Position numbers and translations under genes: made by a program. The notes beneath the pieces were generated by a model. The model ran no database searches. It was not told the origin of the DNA and saw only the letters and a list, made by a program, of their open reading frames with translations. Source: Polaromonas sp. (GTDB lineage: Bacteria; Pseudomonadota; Gammaproteobacteria; Burkholderiales; Burkholderiaceae_C). Taken from it: DNA of 53,605 nt. The stretch spans positions 1-53,605 of the forward strand of contig JANYED010000036.1 of NCBI GenBank assembly GCA_025363315.1, given 5' to 3'. Position 1 is the first letter of the stretch; each line of letters opens with the position of its first letter. Positions 31,589 to 39,594 of this stretch are shown here, piece after piece.

Positions 31589-32062
31589 ATGAAAACCCTT
31601 GTCACCCTTGTTGTTACTGCGCTGGCGCTTTGTCTGAGCCTGATATCCCAAGCCAAAGTTGCCCCCAACCTGTCGGCCAACCCGGCGCTTGAAGCCCGCA
31701 TGATGGTGATTGCCGAAGAGTTGCGCTGCCTCGTTTGCCAGAACGAAACGATTGCCGCGTCGCAGGCTGACCTGGCGATTGATTTGAAAAACCAGATCCG
31801 CATCAAGCTGACCGAAGGCCAGTCGCAAAAGCAGATTCTGGACTTTATGGTTCAGCGCTACGGCGACTTTGTGCTGTACCGCCCGCCGCTTAAAACCACC
31901 ACCGCGCTGCTGTGGCTCGGGCCCTTTACGCTGCTGGCCATTGCCGTGCTGACGCTGGCGCTGAACGTCAGGCGCCGCAGACGCAGCGCCCAGCCTGCCG
32001 CTTTAAGCGACGAAGACATTGCCAAAGCCCGGCAGCTGCTGGCCAACCCTCCTCAAAACTAA
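31589..32062 (+). CDS. ccmH: Cytochrome c-type biogenesis protein CcmH
   Basis: EELRCLVCQNETIAASQADLAIDLKNQI, YGDFVLYRPP. Confidence 0.95.
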   Translation: MKTLVTLVVTALALCLSLISQAKVAPNLSANPALEARMMVIAEELRCLVCQNETIAASQADLAIDLKNQIRIKLTEGQSQKQILDFMVQRYGDFVLYRPPLKTTTALLWLGPFTLLAIAVLTLALNVRRRRRSAQPAALSDEDIAKARQLLANPPQN

Positions 32063-32064
32063 AA

Positions 32065-33381
32065 ATGATCGCTTTCTGGATAAGTACAGCTGTACTTTTG
32101 ATGCTGGCACTCGCGCTTGTGTTGCCCGCCCTGCTCAAGCCGAAAAACAGCGCCCCCAAAACCACTGACGACGCCGCCCAAGCCAACCTGTCCGTGCTGC
32201 GCAGCCAACTCGCCCAGCTTGACGCGGACTTTGCCGCTGGCAGCATCAACGCCGACCAGCTTGCATTGGCCAAAAGTGACATCGAACGCCGCGCACTTGA
32301 AGAAGAAAGCACGCCAGAAACGCTGGCTGCCCCCGCCGCGTCAAAACGCACTGCCTGGGCGCTGGGCCTGACCATTCCTTTGGTCGCCTTGGGCATTTAC
32401 GGTTTTTTAGGCAATATACAGGCGCTGGACCCTGCCAACTTGCAGGCCAAGGCCAACACCGACCCCAGCCCCGAGCAAATTGAAGCGATGGTCAGCGCAT
32501 TTGCCGCCCGGCTGGAGGCCGTGCCCGCCAACCAGCCGGCTGACCCCAAGGCCTGGGAAATGCTGGCCAGGTCGTACGCGGCGATGCAAAAATTTCCTGA
32601 AGCCAACAAGGCCTACAGGCGCGCGGCCGAGTTGAACCCCGGCAACGCGCAAATCATGGCCGACCACGCCGACGTGCTGGCCATGCTGCAGGGCCAGAGC
32701 ATGGCGGGTGAGCCCACCCAACTATTCGAGCGCGCGCTGGTGCTGGACCCAAACAACCTCAAAGCTCTGGCACTGGCAGGCAGTGCCGCGTTTGAGAAAA
32801 AAGACTTTGCCAAAGCCGTGCAGCTGTGGACCAAAGCCCAAGGCCTGGCCCCGCCCGGCAGCGACTTTGCCAAAGGCCTGGCCAGCAGCGTGCAAGAAGC
32901 GCGCGCGGCATCAGGCGCATCCACCGTGCCGGTAGCTGCCGGGCCAACAACTTCAGGTCCAGCGGCTTCAGAGTCACCAAGTGCACTGCAAACCACTGCC
33001 AAGTCAGCACCCACACCCGCTGCAGGCCCAGCCAACATTAAAGGTGTGGTGAGCTTGTCGCCCACATTGGCAGGCAAGTTAGCGCCAGACGACACCGTCT
33101 TCATCTTTGCCCGAGCCGCCCCAGCACCGAACAGCCCGCGCATGCCGCTGGCCATTTTGAAGCGCAAAGCCAGCGAGCTGCCCATCACCTTCACACTGGA
33201 CGACAGCACCGCCATGGCAGACGAGCTCAAACTGTCCAAATTTGACTTCGTCGTTGTTGGCGCCAGGGTGTCCAGGTCAGGCAACGCCCTGCCACAAGCT
33301 GGTGACTTGGTAGGCCAAAGCCCACCCGTCAAGGCAGGCGGCGGTAAATTAACGCTGGTGATTGACGCCGTCCAGCCTTGA
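32065..33381 (+). CDS. ccmI: c-type cytochrome biogenesis protein CcmI (TPR)
   Basis: N-terminal TM, TPR region AWEMLARSYAAMQKFPEANKAYRRAAELNP, C-terminal domain ending GGGKLTLVIDAVQP. Confidence 0.92.
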   Translation: MIAFWISTAVLLMLALALVLPALLKPKNSAPKTTDDAAQANLSVLRSQLAQLDADFAAGSINADQLALAKSDIERRALEEESTPETLAAPAASKRTAWALGLTIPLVALGIYGFLGNIQALDPANLQAKANTDPSPEQIEAMVSAFAARLEAVPANQPADPKAWEMLARSYAAMQKFPEANKAYRRAAELNPGNAQIMADHADVLAMLQGQSMAGEPTQLFERALVLDPNNLKALALAGSAAFEKKDFAKAVQLWTKAQGLAPPGSDFAKGLASSVQEARAASGASTVPVAAGPTTSGPAASESPSALQTTAKSAPTPAAGPANIKGVVSLSPTLAGKLAPDDTVFIFARAAPAPNSPRMPLAILKRKASELPITFTLDDSTAMADELKLSKFDFVVVGARVSRSGNALPQAGDLVGQSPPVKAGGGKLTLVIDAVQP

Positions 33382-33394
33382 CGCGCTGCAGGAC

Positions 33395-33440
33395 AGCTAT
33401 TTTTTAGGAGCTGCTCGCGCCCGAATTTATTGGGCTAGAG
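33395..33440 (+). repeat. Short interspersed repeat copy B (downstream of ccmI)
   Basis: AGCTATTTTTTAGGAGCTGCTCGCGCCCGAATTTATTGGGCTAGAG. Confidence 0.8.
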
Positions 33441-33557
33441 GGGTTTTTACGCTATAGAAGTGACTTTGTCAGAGTTTGAACCTGATTGCTCCCCACTTTA
33501 TGCCATCGTTAGATTTTCGTTGCACGATCGTTGCATCGATCATTTGACGAGTTATTC

Positions 33558-33764
33558 ATGCAAACCGTTACCGTCTCACCCAAATTTCAGGTCGTTATCC
33601 CCTTGGCCGTGCGTGAGGCGCTCAGGCTCGTACCCGGCGTCAAAATGCAGGTGATGCAGTTTGACAACCGGGTCGAATTCATCCCCGTGCAGCCCGCCAG
33701 CGCCTTGCGCGGGTCATTGCGCGGCATGGACACGACCATCACGCGCGACGCGGACAGGCTGTAA
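33558..33764 (+). CDS. AbrB/MazE-fold antitoxin
   Basis: MQTVTVSPKFQVVIPLAVREALRLVPGVKMQVMQFDNRVEFIPV. Confidence 0.88.
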   Translation: MQTVTVSPKFQVVIPLAVREALRLVPGVKMQVMQFDNRVEFIPVQPASALRGSLRGMDTTITRDADRL

Positions 33765-34150
33765 ACCTCGTTGATTCGTCTGCCTGGCTGGCCTACTTTG
33801 CCGATGAGCCAAACGCCCAGCATTTTGCCAGCGCCATTGAATCGCCCGACTCACTCATCGTGCCGTCCACCGCGTTGCTGGAAGTGTTTAAAAAAGTAGC
33901 GCTTCAGCGCGGCGAAGGCGTTGCACTGCAATACGTAGCGGCGATGCAGCAAGGGCGCGTGGTGGCACTTGATGCTGGCCTCGCCCTGCAGGCCGCCACG
34001 TTGGGCACATGCCACAAATTGCCATTGGCCGACAGCATTATTTATGCGACTGCGCAGCAGGCAAATGCGTTGTTGTGGACGCAGGATGCTGACTTTGAAG
34101 GCTTGGACGGTGTCAGGTACTTTGCAAAAACGTCGTCAGATCTGAACTGA
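33761..34150 (+). CDS. PIN-domain toxin; canonical start codon absent
   Basis: VNLVDSSAWLAYFADEPNAQHFASAIESPDSLIVPSTALLEVFKK...LPLADSIIYATAQQANALLWTQDADFEGLDGVRYF; expected initiator position reads GTA. Confidence 0.8.
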   Translation, partial: VNLVDSSAWLAYFADEPNAQHFASAIESPDSLIVPSTALLEVFKKVALQRGEGVALQYVAAMQQGRVVALDAGLALQAATLGTCHKLPLADSIIYATAQQANALLWTQDADFEGLDGVRYFAKTSSDLN

Positions 34151-34272
34151 AAATAAACGGGGTCAAAAGAAACCCAAAAGAAACGCAAAGGAATCGGGGT
34201 CAAATCTTTCATTATCAAATTTGAAATAAATTTATCAAACCCGATTTTTACTCCTCAAAAGCGCGCGCATCG

Positions 34273-34370
34273 ACGCTGGCGGCGGCCAATTGAAGCTGGT
34301 GATGGCGCTGGTTATGACGCTGGTTACGACGCTAGTGATGACGCTGGTGATGAAGGCAGTTCAACCTTGA
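34273..34370 (+). repeat. Partial duplicate of the ccmI 3' end with 5 x 12-bp in-frame expansion
   Basis: GGCGGCGGCCAATTGAAGCTGGTG...GCAGTTCAACCTTGACGCGCTG parallels ccmI GGCGGCGGTAAATTAACGCTGGTG...GCCGTCCAGCCTTGACGCGCTG. Confidence 0.8.
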
Positions 34371-34382
34371 CGCGCTGTTGAT

Positions 34383-34430
34383 TAGCTATATATTTAAGAG
34401 CTGCTTGCGCCCGTATTCATTGGGTTGTAG
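34383..34430 (+). repeat. Short interspersed repeat copy C
   Basis: TAGCTATATATTTAAGAGCTGCTTGCGCCCGTATTCATTGGGTTGTAG. Confidence 0.8.
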
Positions 34431-34499
34431 CCATATTTATATCGTGATTAGAGCTAAAAAAGAGCTGATTAGCGCTGAATGCGAGGCAATTTCAGCACG

Positions 34500-35087
34500 C
34501 TATTTCGGCATCAGCGTAAAAGCCACCGGCTCGGCTTTTCCCTTGTTTTTGGCTTTGGCCGCGGCGTTGGACCTGTCCACTTTCTGCGCCACTAGCATGG
34601 CAATCGACTTCAGGTTCTTCAAGTCTCGCTCTTGCACGCTTTCGTGCGGGCTAAAACTCAGGCAGCACAGGGTGCCATACACGTGGCCGTCGCCCAACCG
34701 CACCGGCGTGCTGATGTAAGTGCCGATGTCAAACGGCGTTGCAGGCAGCTCGGCTTTGCCCGCAAAGGCCTGCACATTGGGTATCAACTGGGGGATGCGG
34801 CCGTCAACGACGCGCTGGCACCAGGTTTGCTCGAGCGGGCTGGCGTCGCCGGGGGCCATGATGGGCTGGCCGGTTGGTGCGTCGACGTAGCGGAAAACCT
34901 GCTGGCCGTTGACAAATTCAGACACAAACACCACATCCATCTTCAGCCGGTCGCGCAGCAGGGCCAAAACCTAGCTGACGGAGATGTCGAGTAGTTCGTC
35001 GCTGGCGTCGGCGGTGGCAACCAGCAATTCAGACACGGTGATGCTCAGGTCGTCCGGGTCAAACCCTTCTTCGTAATACTTGGCCAT
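34500..35087 (-). pseudogene. GAF-domain protein interrupted by an in-frame TAG
   Basis: ATG at 35087 opens MAKYYEEGFDPDDLSITVSELLVATADASDELLDISVS, then TAG (34973-34971), then same frame VLALLRDRLKMDVVFVSEFVNGQQVFRYVDAPTGQP... Confidence 0.8.
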
Positions 35088-35300
35088 TAACTTTCATCCA
35101 GTGTGCAATTGTGTAGGGGCTGTGTTGGGAGGTTTTACAGGTCAAACCGTGTCACAGGCCCGTTGATCCTAAATCACGCCAGTACACCTATACGCTGTCA
35201 ACACAGCACTGGATGACCCGATTACCGGGTGTTACTTCTTGCGCTTTCAAGCGGCTTTGCGCAGGCTGGTATGGAAGCAGCCGCGCCGATGCATGAGGAC

Positions 35301-35657
35301 TTACCTTTCGCACCGCCCCTGAGAGCTAACGATTCCGCGCAGGTCACTCGTCCATGTCTGGGCGGCAGTGTCAAACTGGATACGCTCGGCGTCGACAGCG
35401 GTCAACAGCGTGGTGCCTTCAATGCTGAAGGTGTAGACCGGCACCCCGTCAATTTGCACAGCGCGCACGCCGTTGCCATCAAACTCGACGCCCACGCTGC
35501 GCTGCCAGATGCTGCGGGCGGGCAGGTAAAAGGCGTTGCATGTCCAGCTGATCAAGCCGGGGGCTGCAGGCGGCGCAAGCGGGGCTGGCTGAGCCTGGGC
35601 CTGGGCCTGGGCGGGCAGGGTCAAAAAAGCCGCAATAATGATTGAAAAACGCATCAA
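35301..35657 (-). CDS. Secreted hypothetical protein
   Basis: Signal peptide MMRFSIIIAAFLTLPAQAQAQAQP then globular part with one Cys pair. Confidence 0.6.
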   Translation of the reverse strand: MMRFSIIIAAFLTLPAQAQAQAQPAPLAPPAAPGLISWTCNAFYLPARSIWQRSVGVEFDGNGVRAVQIDGVPVYTFSIEGTTLLTAVDAERIQFDTAAQTWTSDLRGIVSSQGRCER

Positions 35658-35668
35658 ATCAGCCTCCA

Positions 35669-35712
35669 GACCAATGAATACGGGCGCAAGCAGCTACTAA
35701 AATAGTAGCGTA
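35669..35712 (-). repeat. Short interspersed repeat copy D (abuts bchO stop)
   Basis: Reverse complement: ATACGCTACTATTTTAGTAGCTGCTTGCGCCCGTATTCATTGG. Confidence 0.8.
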
Positions 35713-36633
35713 TCAACATGCCGCAGGCCCATTGAAAAACGCCAGCACGTGTTGGGCAACCAGCGGGGGCTGCTCTTCATGGGCCAAATGGCCCAGGCCG
35801 GGCAAGGTAACCAGCTGCGGCGCCGCTCTGGCGGATGACGCCGGCCACTGGGCGACCAGCCGGACGGCTTGGCGCGGCGGCACGGTGTGGTCCTGGCTGC
35901 CCACCATCAGGCTGAGCGGTGTTGCCAGGCGGGGCAAGTCCATCGCCAGTTGGGGCAAGTCCCAGTTGGCCATCATGGCAAGTGCGCCTGCTGCGTGGCC
36001 AGGGTTGCTGACCAACTGGCCGTAAAGGGCCGTGCCTTCGGCGTCCAGCGTGGAGCCGGTGCTGGCAATCAATTTTTGCAGCACGCTAGGCTGAGCGGCC
36101 TGCCGTGAAAACAGCGTTGGCACAAAGGGCAGCGCCGACATCAGCCTGGCCACCGGAGAAAACACCTGTCCGGCCAGCCCGCCCAGCGGCTGCAAGGCAC
36201 CATTGATGCTGACAATGTGACGGGGAGCAGCCACGCCATCCAGCGACATGCGAACGGCAATCGCCGCGCCGGCGGAGTGGCCGATGATCAGTGCTGGGTC
36301 AACATGAAGGCTATCAAGTAGCTCGCCAATCGCTTTGGCCATTCCAGGCAGTGACATCAGTTGCGAGTTTCCACCGCCGGCTGGCATGTCGGTAAACGCA
36401 TGACCGGGGAGATCGAGTGCAAGCACCCTGAAATGCGGCACTAGCAAGCAAATCAGTTCACGCCACGAGTGGGTAGATGCGCCTGTGCCGTGCAAAAGTA
36501 GCACCACCGGCAAATTGACGTTAGTGTCGAATAGTTGTACGTGCCAGCGTAGCCCGGCTGCATTTACAAAGCGGCTGTGGTCACGGTGCGGCCAGCGCTC
36601 GCCGTCTGTGTTCCATTGCAAAGACTGGGTCAT
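35713..36633 (-). CDS. bchO: BchO, alpha/beta hydrolase associated with Mg chelatase
   Basis: PVVLLLHGTGASTHSWRELICLL, LIIGHSAGAAIAVRM, GSQDHTVPP, GLGHLAHEEQP. Confidence 0.88.
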   Translation of the reverse strand: MTQSLQWNTDGERWPHRDHSRFVNAAGLRWHVQLFDTNVNLPVVLLLHGTGASTHSWRELICLLVPHFRVLALDLPGHAFTDMPAGGGNSQLMSLPGMAKAIGELLDSLHVDPALIIGHSAGAAIAVRMSLDGVAAPRHIVSINGALQPLGGLAGQVFSPVARLMSALPFVPTLFSRQAAQPSVLQKLIASTGSTLDAEGTALYGQLVSNPGHAAGALAMMANWDLPQLAMDLPRLATPLSLMVGSQDHTVPPRQAVRLVAQWPASSARAAPQLVTLPGLGHLAHEEQPPLVAQHVLAFFNGPAAC

Positions 36634-36688
36634 AACATCTGCAAGATGATAAACCTTGCGGGCGAAAAGTCATGACTTCCAGAACCTA

Positions 36689-37051
36689 CTACTTGCTGTT
36701 TAACACCCAGACTGCTAGTTTTTTGACATCGGCCGGGCTTAGCTTGGCGTGCGGTGGCATCGGAATTTCTCCCCACTTGCCTACACCGCCAGAGCGAATG
36801 CTGGTGCTGACCTGTTCCACGGCGTCTGGCTGCCCTGCGTACTTTGCGGCAACGTCCCTGAAGGAAGGGCCCACCAATTTGGCAGCGACAGCATGGCAGC
36901 CTAGGCAATCGCTTTTGCGTGCCAGAGTCTCATTGGCTTGACCACTGGTTGCAAAAAAAACCGCGAAAGCCAGCGATGCCGCCTTGAAAATGAAATGGCG
37001 TACTGATCGATCCACAGTAATATCGGGGTTCGCTACAAAGTTCATGACCAT
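36689..37051 (-). CDS. Monoheme class I cytochrome c
   Basis: Signal peptide, SDCLGCHAVAAKLVGPSFRDVAAKY, IPMPPHAKLSPADVKKLAVWVL. Confidence 0.92.
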   Translation of the reverse strand: MVMNFVANPDITVDRSVRHFIFKAASLAFAVFFATSGQANETLARKSDCLGCHAVAAKLVGPSFRDVAAKYAGQPDAVEQVSTSIRSGGVGKWGEIPMPPHAKLSPADVKKLAVWVLNSK

Positions 37052-37587
37052 TACGTACCTAAATTTTTCAACTTGGCCGGTTCAACAATTTCAATCCAGT
37101 AACCGTCTGGATCTTTAATGAAGGCCACATCCTTCATCTTGCCCTGGTCAGGGCGTTTTACAAATTCAACTTGATTGGCATCAAACCATGCGACAGCAGC
37201 GATCAGGTCGGGTACAGAAATACAAATATGCCCGAAACCCTGCGGTTGTGCATTGCCGTTATGGTACGCAAAGCTTGCGTCTGCCTCGGTGCCCCAGTTG
37301 TGCGTGAGTTCTAAAACGCCGCGCTGCGCAAATGTCCACGCAGTGCGCTCACCAACATGTTCTGGTGCACTGCCAGACGGCAGTCCAGTTTGCAAAAAAT
37401 ACAATGAAAACTTCATCTCGGCAAAATCAATTTTGCGTAGCAGGCGCATGCCCAATACCCCGGTGTAAAAAGCCAGCGACGCCTCTGGTGCCTTCACCCG
37501 AAGCATGCTGTGGTTTAGTACGTAGCCGGTGGTTTGGCTAGGCGCATCTTTGCTGACGCCTGGGTACAGCTCAGTGTTGAAGGTCAT
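37051..37587 (-). CDS. gloA: Lactoylglutathione lyase (glyoxalase I)
   Basis: LNHSMLRVKAPEASLAFYTGVLGMRLLRK, LELTHNWGTE, GFGHICISVPD, VAFIKDPDGYWIEIVEP. Confidence 0.93.
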   Translation of the reverse strand: MTFNTELYPGVSKDAPSQTTGYVLNHSMLRVKAPEASLAFYTGVLGMRLLRKIDFAEMKFSLYFLQTGLPSGSAPEHVGERTAWTFAQRGVLELTHNWGTEADASFAYHNGNAQPQGFGHICISVPDLIAAVAWFDANQVEFVKRPDQGKMKDVAFIKDPDGYWIEIVEPAKLKNLGT

Positions 37588-37609
37588 GGTAGAAAGATCT
37601 AAGTCGGAT

Positions 37610-37945
37610 TTAATGCCGAAGGGGTGAAGCAGGGGTTGCGTGCAGGGTTCTGTACGAAGCTGACTCAATGGCTGCCTTGTCCAGCCGAGGCAACGACAGA
37701 TAGCGAATACAACAAACGCGCAAAAATGACGTGAAATTAGGAATGTCTTGCCGGCGGTCGTGGAGCTCTTCGTACAACGCAGCGATCATTTGATTTGTAT
37801 TTTTGGCCTCGCGGTTGGCAATTTCAGCCAACACATCCCAAAACAAATTTTCAAGCCGGATGGTCGTTAACACATTGTTGATGCGAATCGACCGGGTCCG
37901 GGCCTCGTACTGGATCGGGTCCGCGTTGACGTAAACAGAACACAT
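37610..37945 (-). CDS. Ribbon-helix-helix domain protein
   Basis: RTRSIRINNVLTTIRLENLFWDVLAEIANREAKNTNQMIAALYEELHDRR. Confidence 0.75.
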   Translation of the reverse strand: MCSVYVNADPIQYEARTRSIRINNVLTTIRLENLFWDVLAEIANREAKNTNQMIAALYEELHDRRQDIPNFTSFLRVCCIRYLSLPRLDKAAIESASYRTLHATPASPLRH

Positions 37946-37976
37946 TGTTATCTCCGGTGCAGTTTTGTTTGATGCA

Positions 37977-39545
37977 TTAAATGGCTTTTTCTGTCATCTG
38001 TTTTGAAATGTACTCGGCTTGGCGTATCGCCAGCGAAACAATGGTGAGCGTTGGGTTTTCAGCGCCACCGCTGGTGAACTGGCTACCGTCAGATATGAAT
38101 AAGTTGCTGACATCATGGGTCTGACCCCACTTATTGCAGACGCCGTCACGTGCGTTGGCACTCATGCGGCAGGTGCCCAAATTATGGGTGGAAGGATAGG
38201 GGGGTGTTTGAAAGGTTTTGATGGCTCCGGCAGCTTGATAAATCCGTTCGCCCTGCTGAAAAGCATGTTTGCGCATGGCCAGGTCGTTGTCGTGATCGTC
38301 GTAGTGCACATTGGGAATAGCGCTGCCCCATTTGTCTTTGAGGTCTTGGTTCAGCGTCACGCGGTTGGTATCGCGCGGCATGTCTTCGCCCACGATCCAC
38401 ATGCCCGCGAGGTTGGTGTAGCGGTCCATCCACCAGCTAAAGTCGCTGCCCCAGCCTCCTGGATTAAAAAAGGCTGCCATGAATGGAATACCCAATGACA
38501 AGGTCTCCAGCTCGTAGCCGCCAACAAAACCACGTTTGGTGTCATGGCCAGCCTCGTCACGTACTATGCCTGCCATTGTGGTTCCGCGGTACATGTGAAC
38601 CGGATCCTTAAAAGCTCCATACACAGTACCGGTGAGGTGGCGCATGTAGTTTCGTCCGACCTGACCAGATGAGTTGGCAAGACCGTTTGGAAATAGAGTC
38701 GAGCTGGACAATAACAGCAGGCGGGGTGTTTCTATCGAATTGCCCGCCACACAAACAACGCGCGCTTTTTGACGTTGCTCTTTGCCGTCTTTATCGAAGT
38801 ACACCACGCCAGTGACCTTGCCGCCGGCATTGTGCTCAATGCGGGAGACGTGAGACTCGGGCCGCAAGTCCAGATTGCCAGTTGCCATCGCCTTCGGAAT
38901 TTCAACATATAACGTGGACCACTTGGCGCCTGATTTGCATCCTTGAAAACAAAATCCGAGCTGCATGCAGCGCCCGCGCCCATCACGCGGTTGGCTATTG
39001 ATCGCCATGTTGCCAGTGTGTACATCTTTGTAGCCCAACTTGGTGGCGCCCGCATGCAGTACCTTAAAGTTGTTGTTGCCAGGCAAACCAGGAATGCCGT
39101 TGGTTCGTGTCACGCCCATTTTGTCTTCCGCTTTGGCGTAAAACGGCTCCAGCTCTTTCAATGTGATCGGCCAGTCAAGCAGATTGGCGCCTTTGAGCTC
39201 GCCGTAGTGGGTCTTGACACGAAATTCATGGTCTTGCAAACGCAGGGATGCACCTGCCCAGTGGGTCGTCGTGCCACCCACGGTTTTACAAATCCAGCTT
39301 GGCAGGTTGGGAAAGTCTTTGGCGACACGCCAGCTGCCCGATGTCGTGCGGTTGTCTAGCCAGGCCAGTTGACTGAACGACTTCCATTCATCGTTGATGT
39401 AGCTGGCTTGGGACTGCATTGCTCCTGCTTCCAGCACGACGCATTTCACGCCTTTGCTGCAAAGCTCGTGTGCCAATGTGCCGCCGCCAGCACCGGAACC
39501 AATGATGACGACGACGCCGTCATCAGTATTGTCAAATTTAGCCAT
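37977..39545 (-). CDS. GMC-family dehydrogenase with Cys-rich motif, FAD-dependent GDH / gluconate DH type
   Basis: VVIIGSGAGGGTLAHELCSKGVKCVVLEAG, GGTTTHWAGASLRL, CMQLGFCFQGCKSGAKWS, HNLGTCRMS, SDGSQFTSGGAENPTLTIVSLAIRQAEY. Confidence 0.92.
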   Translation of the reverse strand: MAKFDNTDDGVVVIIGSGAGGGTLAHELCSKGVKCVVLEAGAMQSQASYINDEWKSFSQLAWLDNRTTSGSWRVAKDFPNLPSWICKTVGGTTTHWAGASLRLQDHEFRVKTHYGELKGANLLDWPITLKELEPFYAKAEDKMGVTRTNGIPGLPGNNNFKVLHAGATKLGYKDVHTGNMAINSQPRDGRGRCMQLGFCFQGCKSGAKWSTLYVEIPKAMATGNLDLRPESHVSRIEHNAGGKVTGVVYFDKDGKEQRQKARVVCVAGNSIETPRLLLLSSSTLFPNGLANSSGQVGRNYMRHLTGTVYGAFKDPVHMYRGTTMAGIVRDEAGHDTKRGFVGGYELETLSLGIPFMAAFFNPGGWGSDFSWWMDRYTNLAGMWIVGEDMPRDTNRVTLNQDLKDKWGSAIPNVHYDDHDNDLAMRKHAFQQGERIYQAAGAIKTFQTPPYPSTHNLGTCRMSANARDGVCNKWGQTHDVSNLFISDGSQFTSGGAENPTLTIVSLAIRQAEYISKQMTEKAI

Positions 39546-39594
39546 GATTTATTCCTGTTGAGTGTTGTCTTCAAGTATTTTTTGGTGCTGCCGC

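Noticed and set aside
35588-35615. GGCCTGGGCCTGGGCCTGGGC hexamer repeat
   Set aside because: Encodes the AQAQAQ run at the signal-peptide end of the secreted hypothetical; too short and common to be notable
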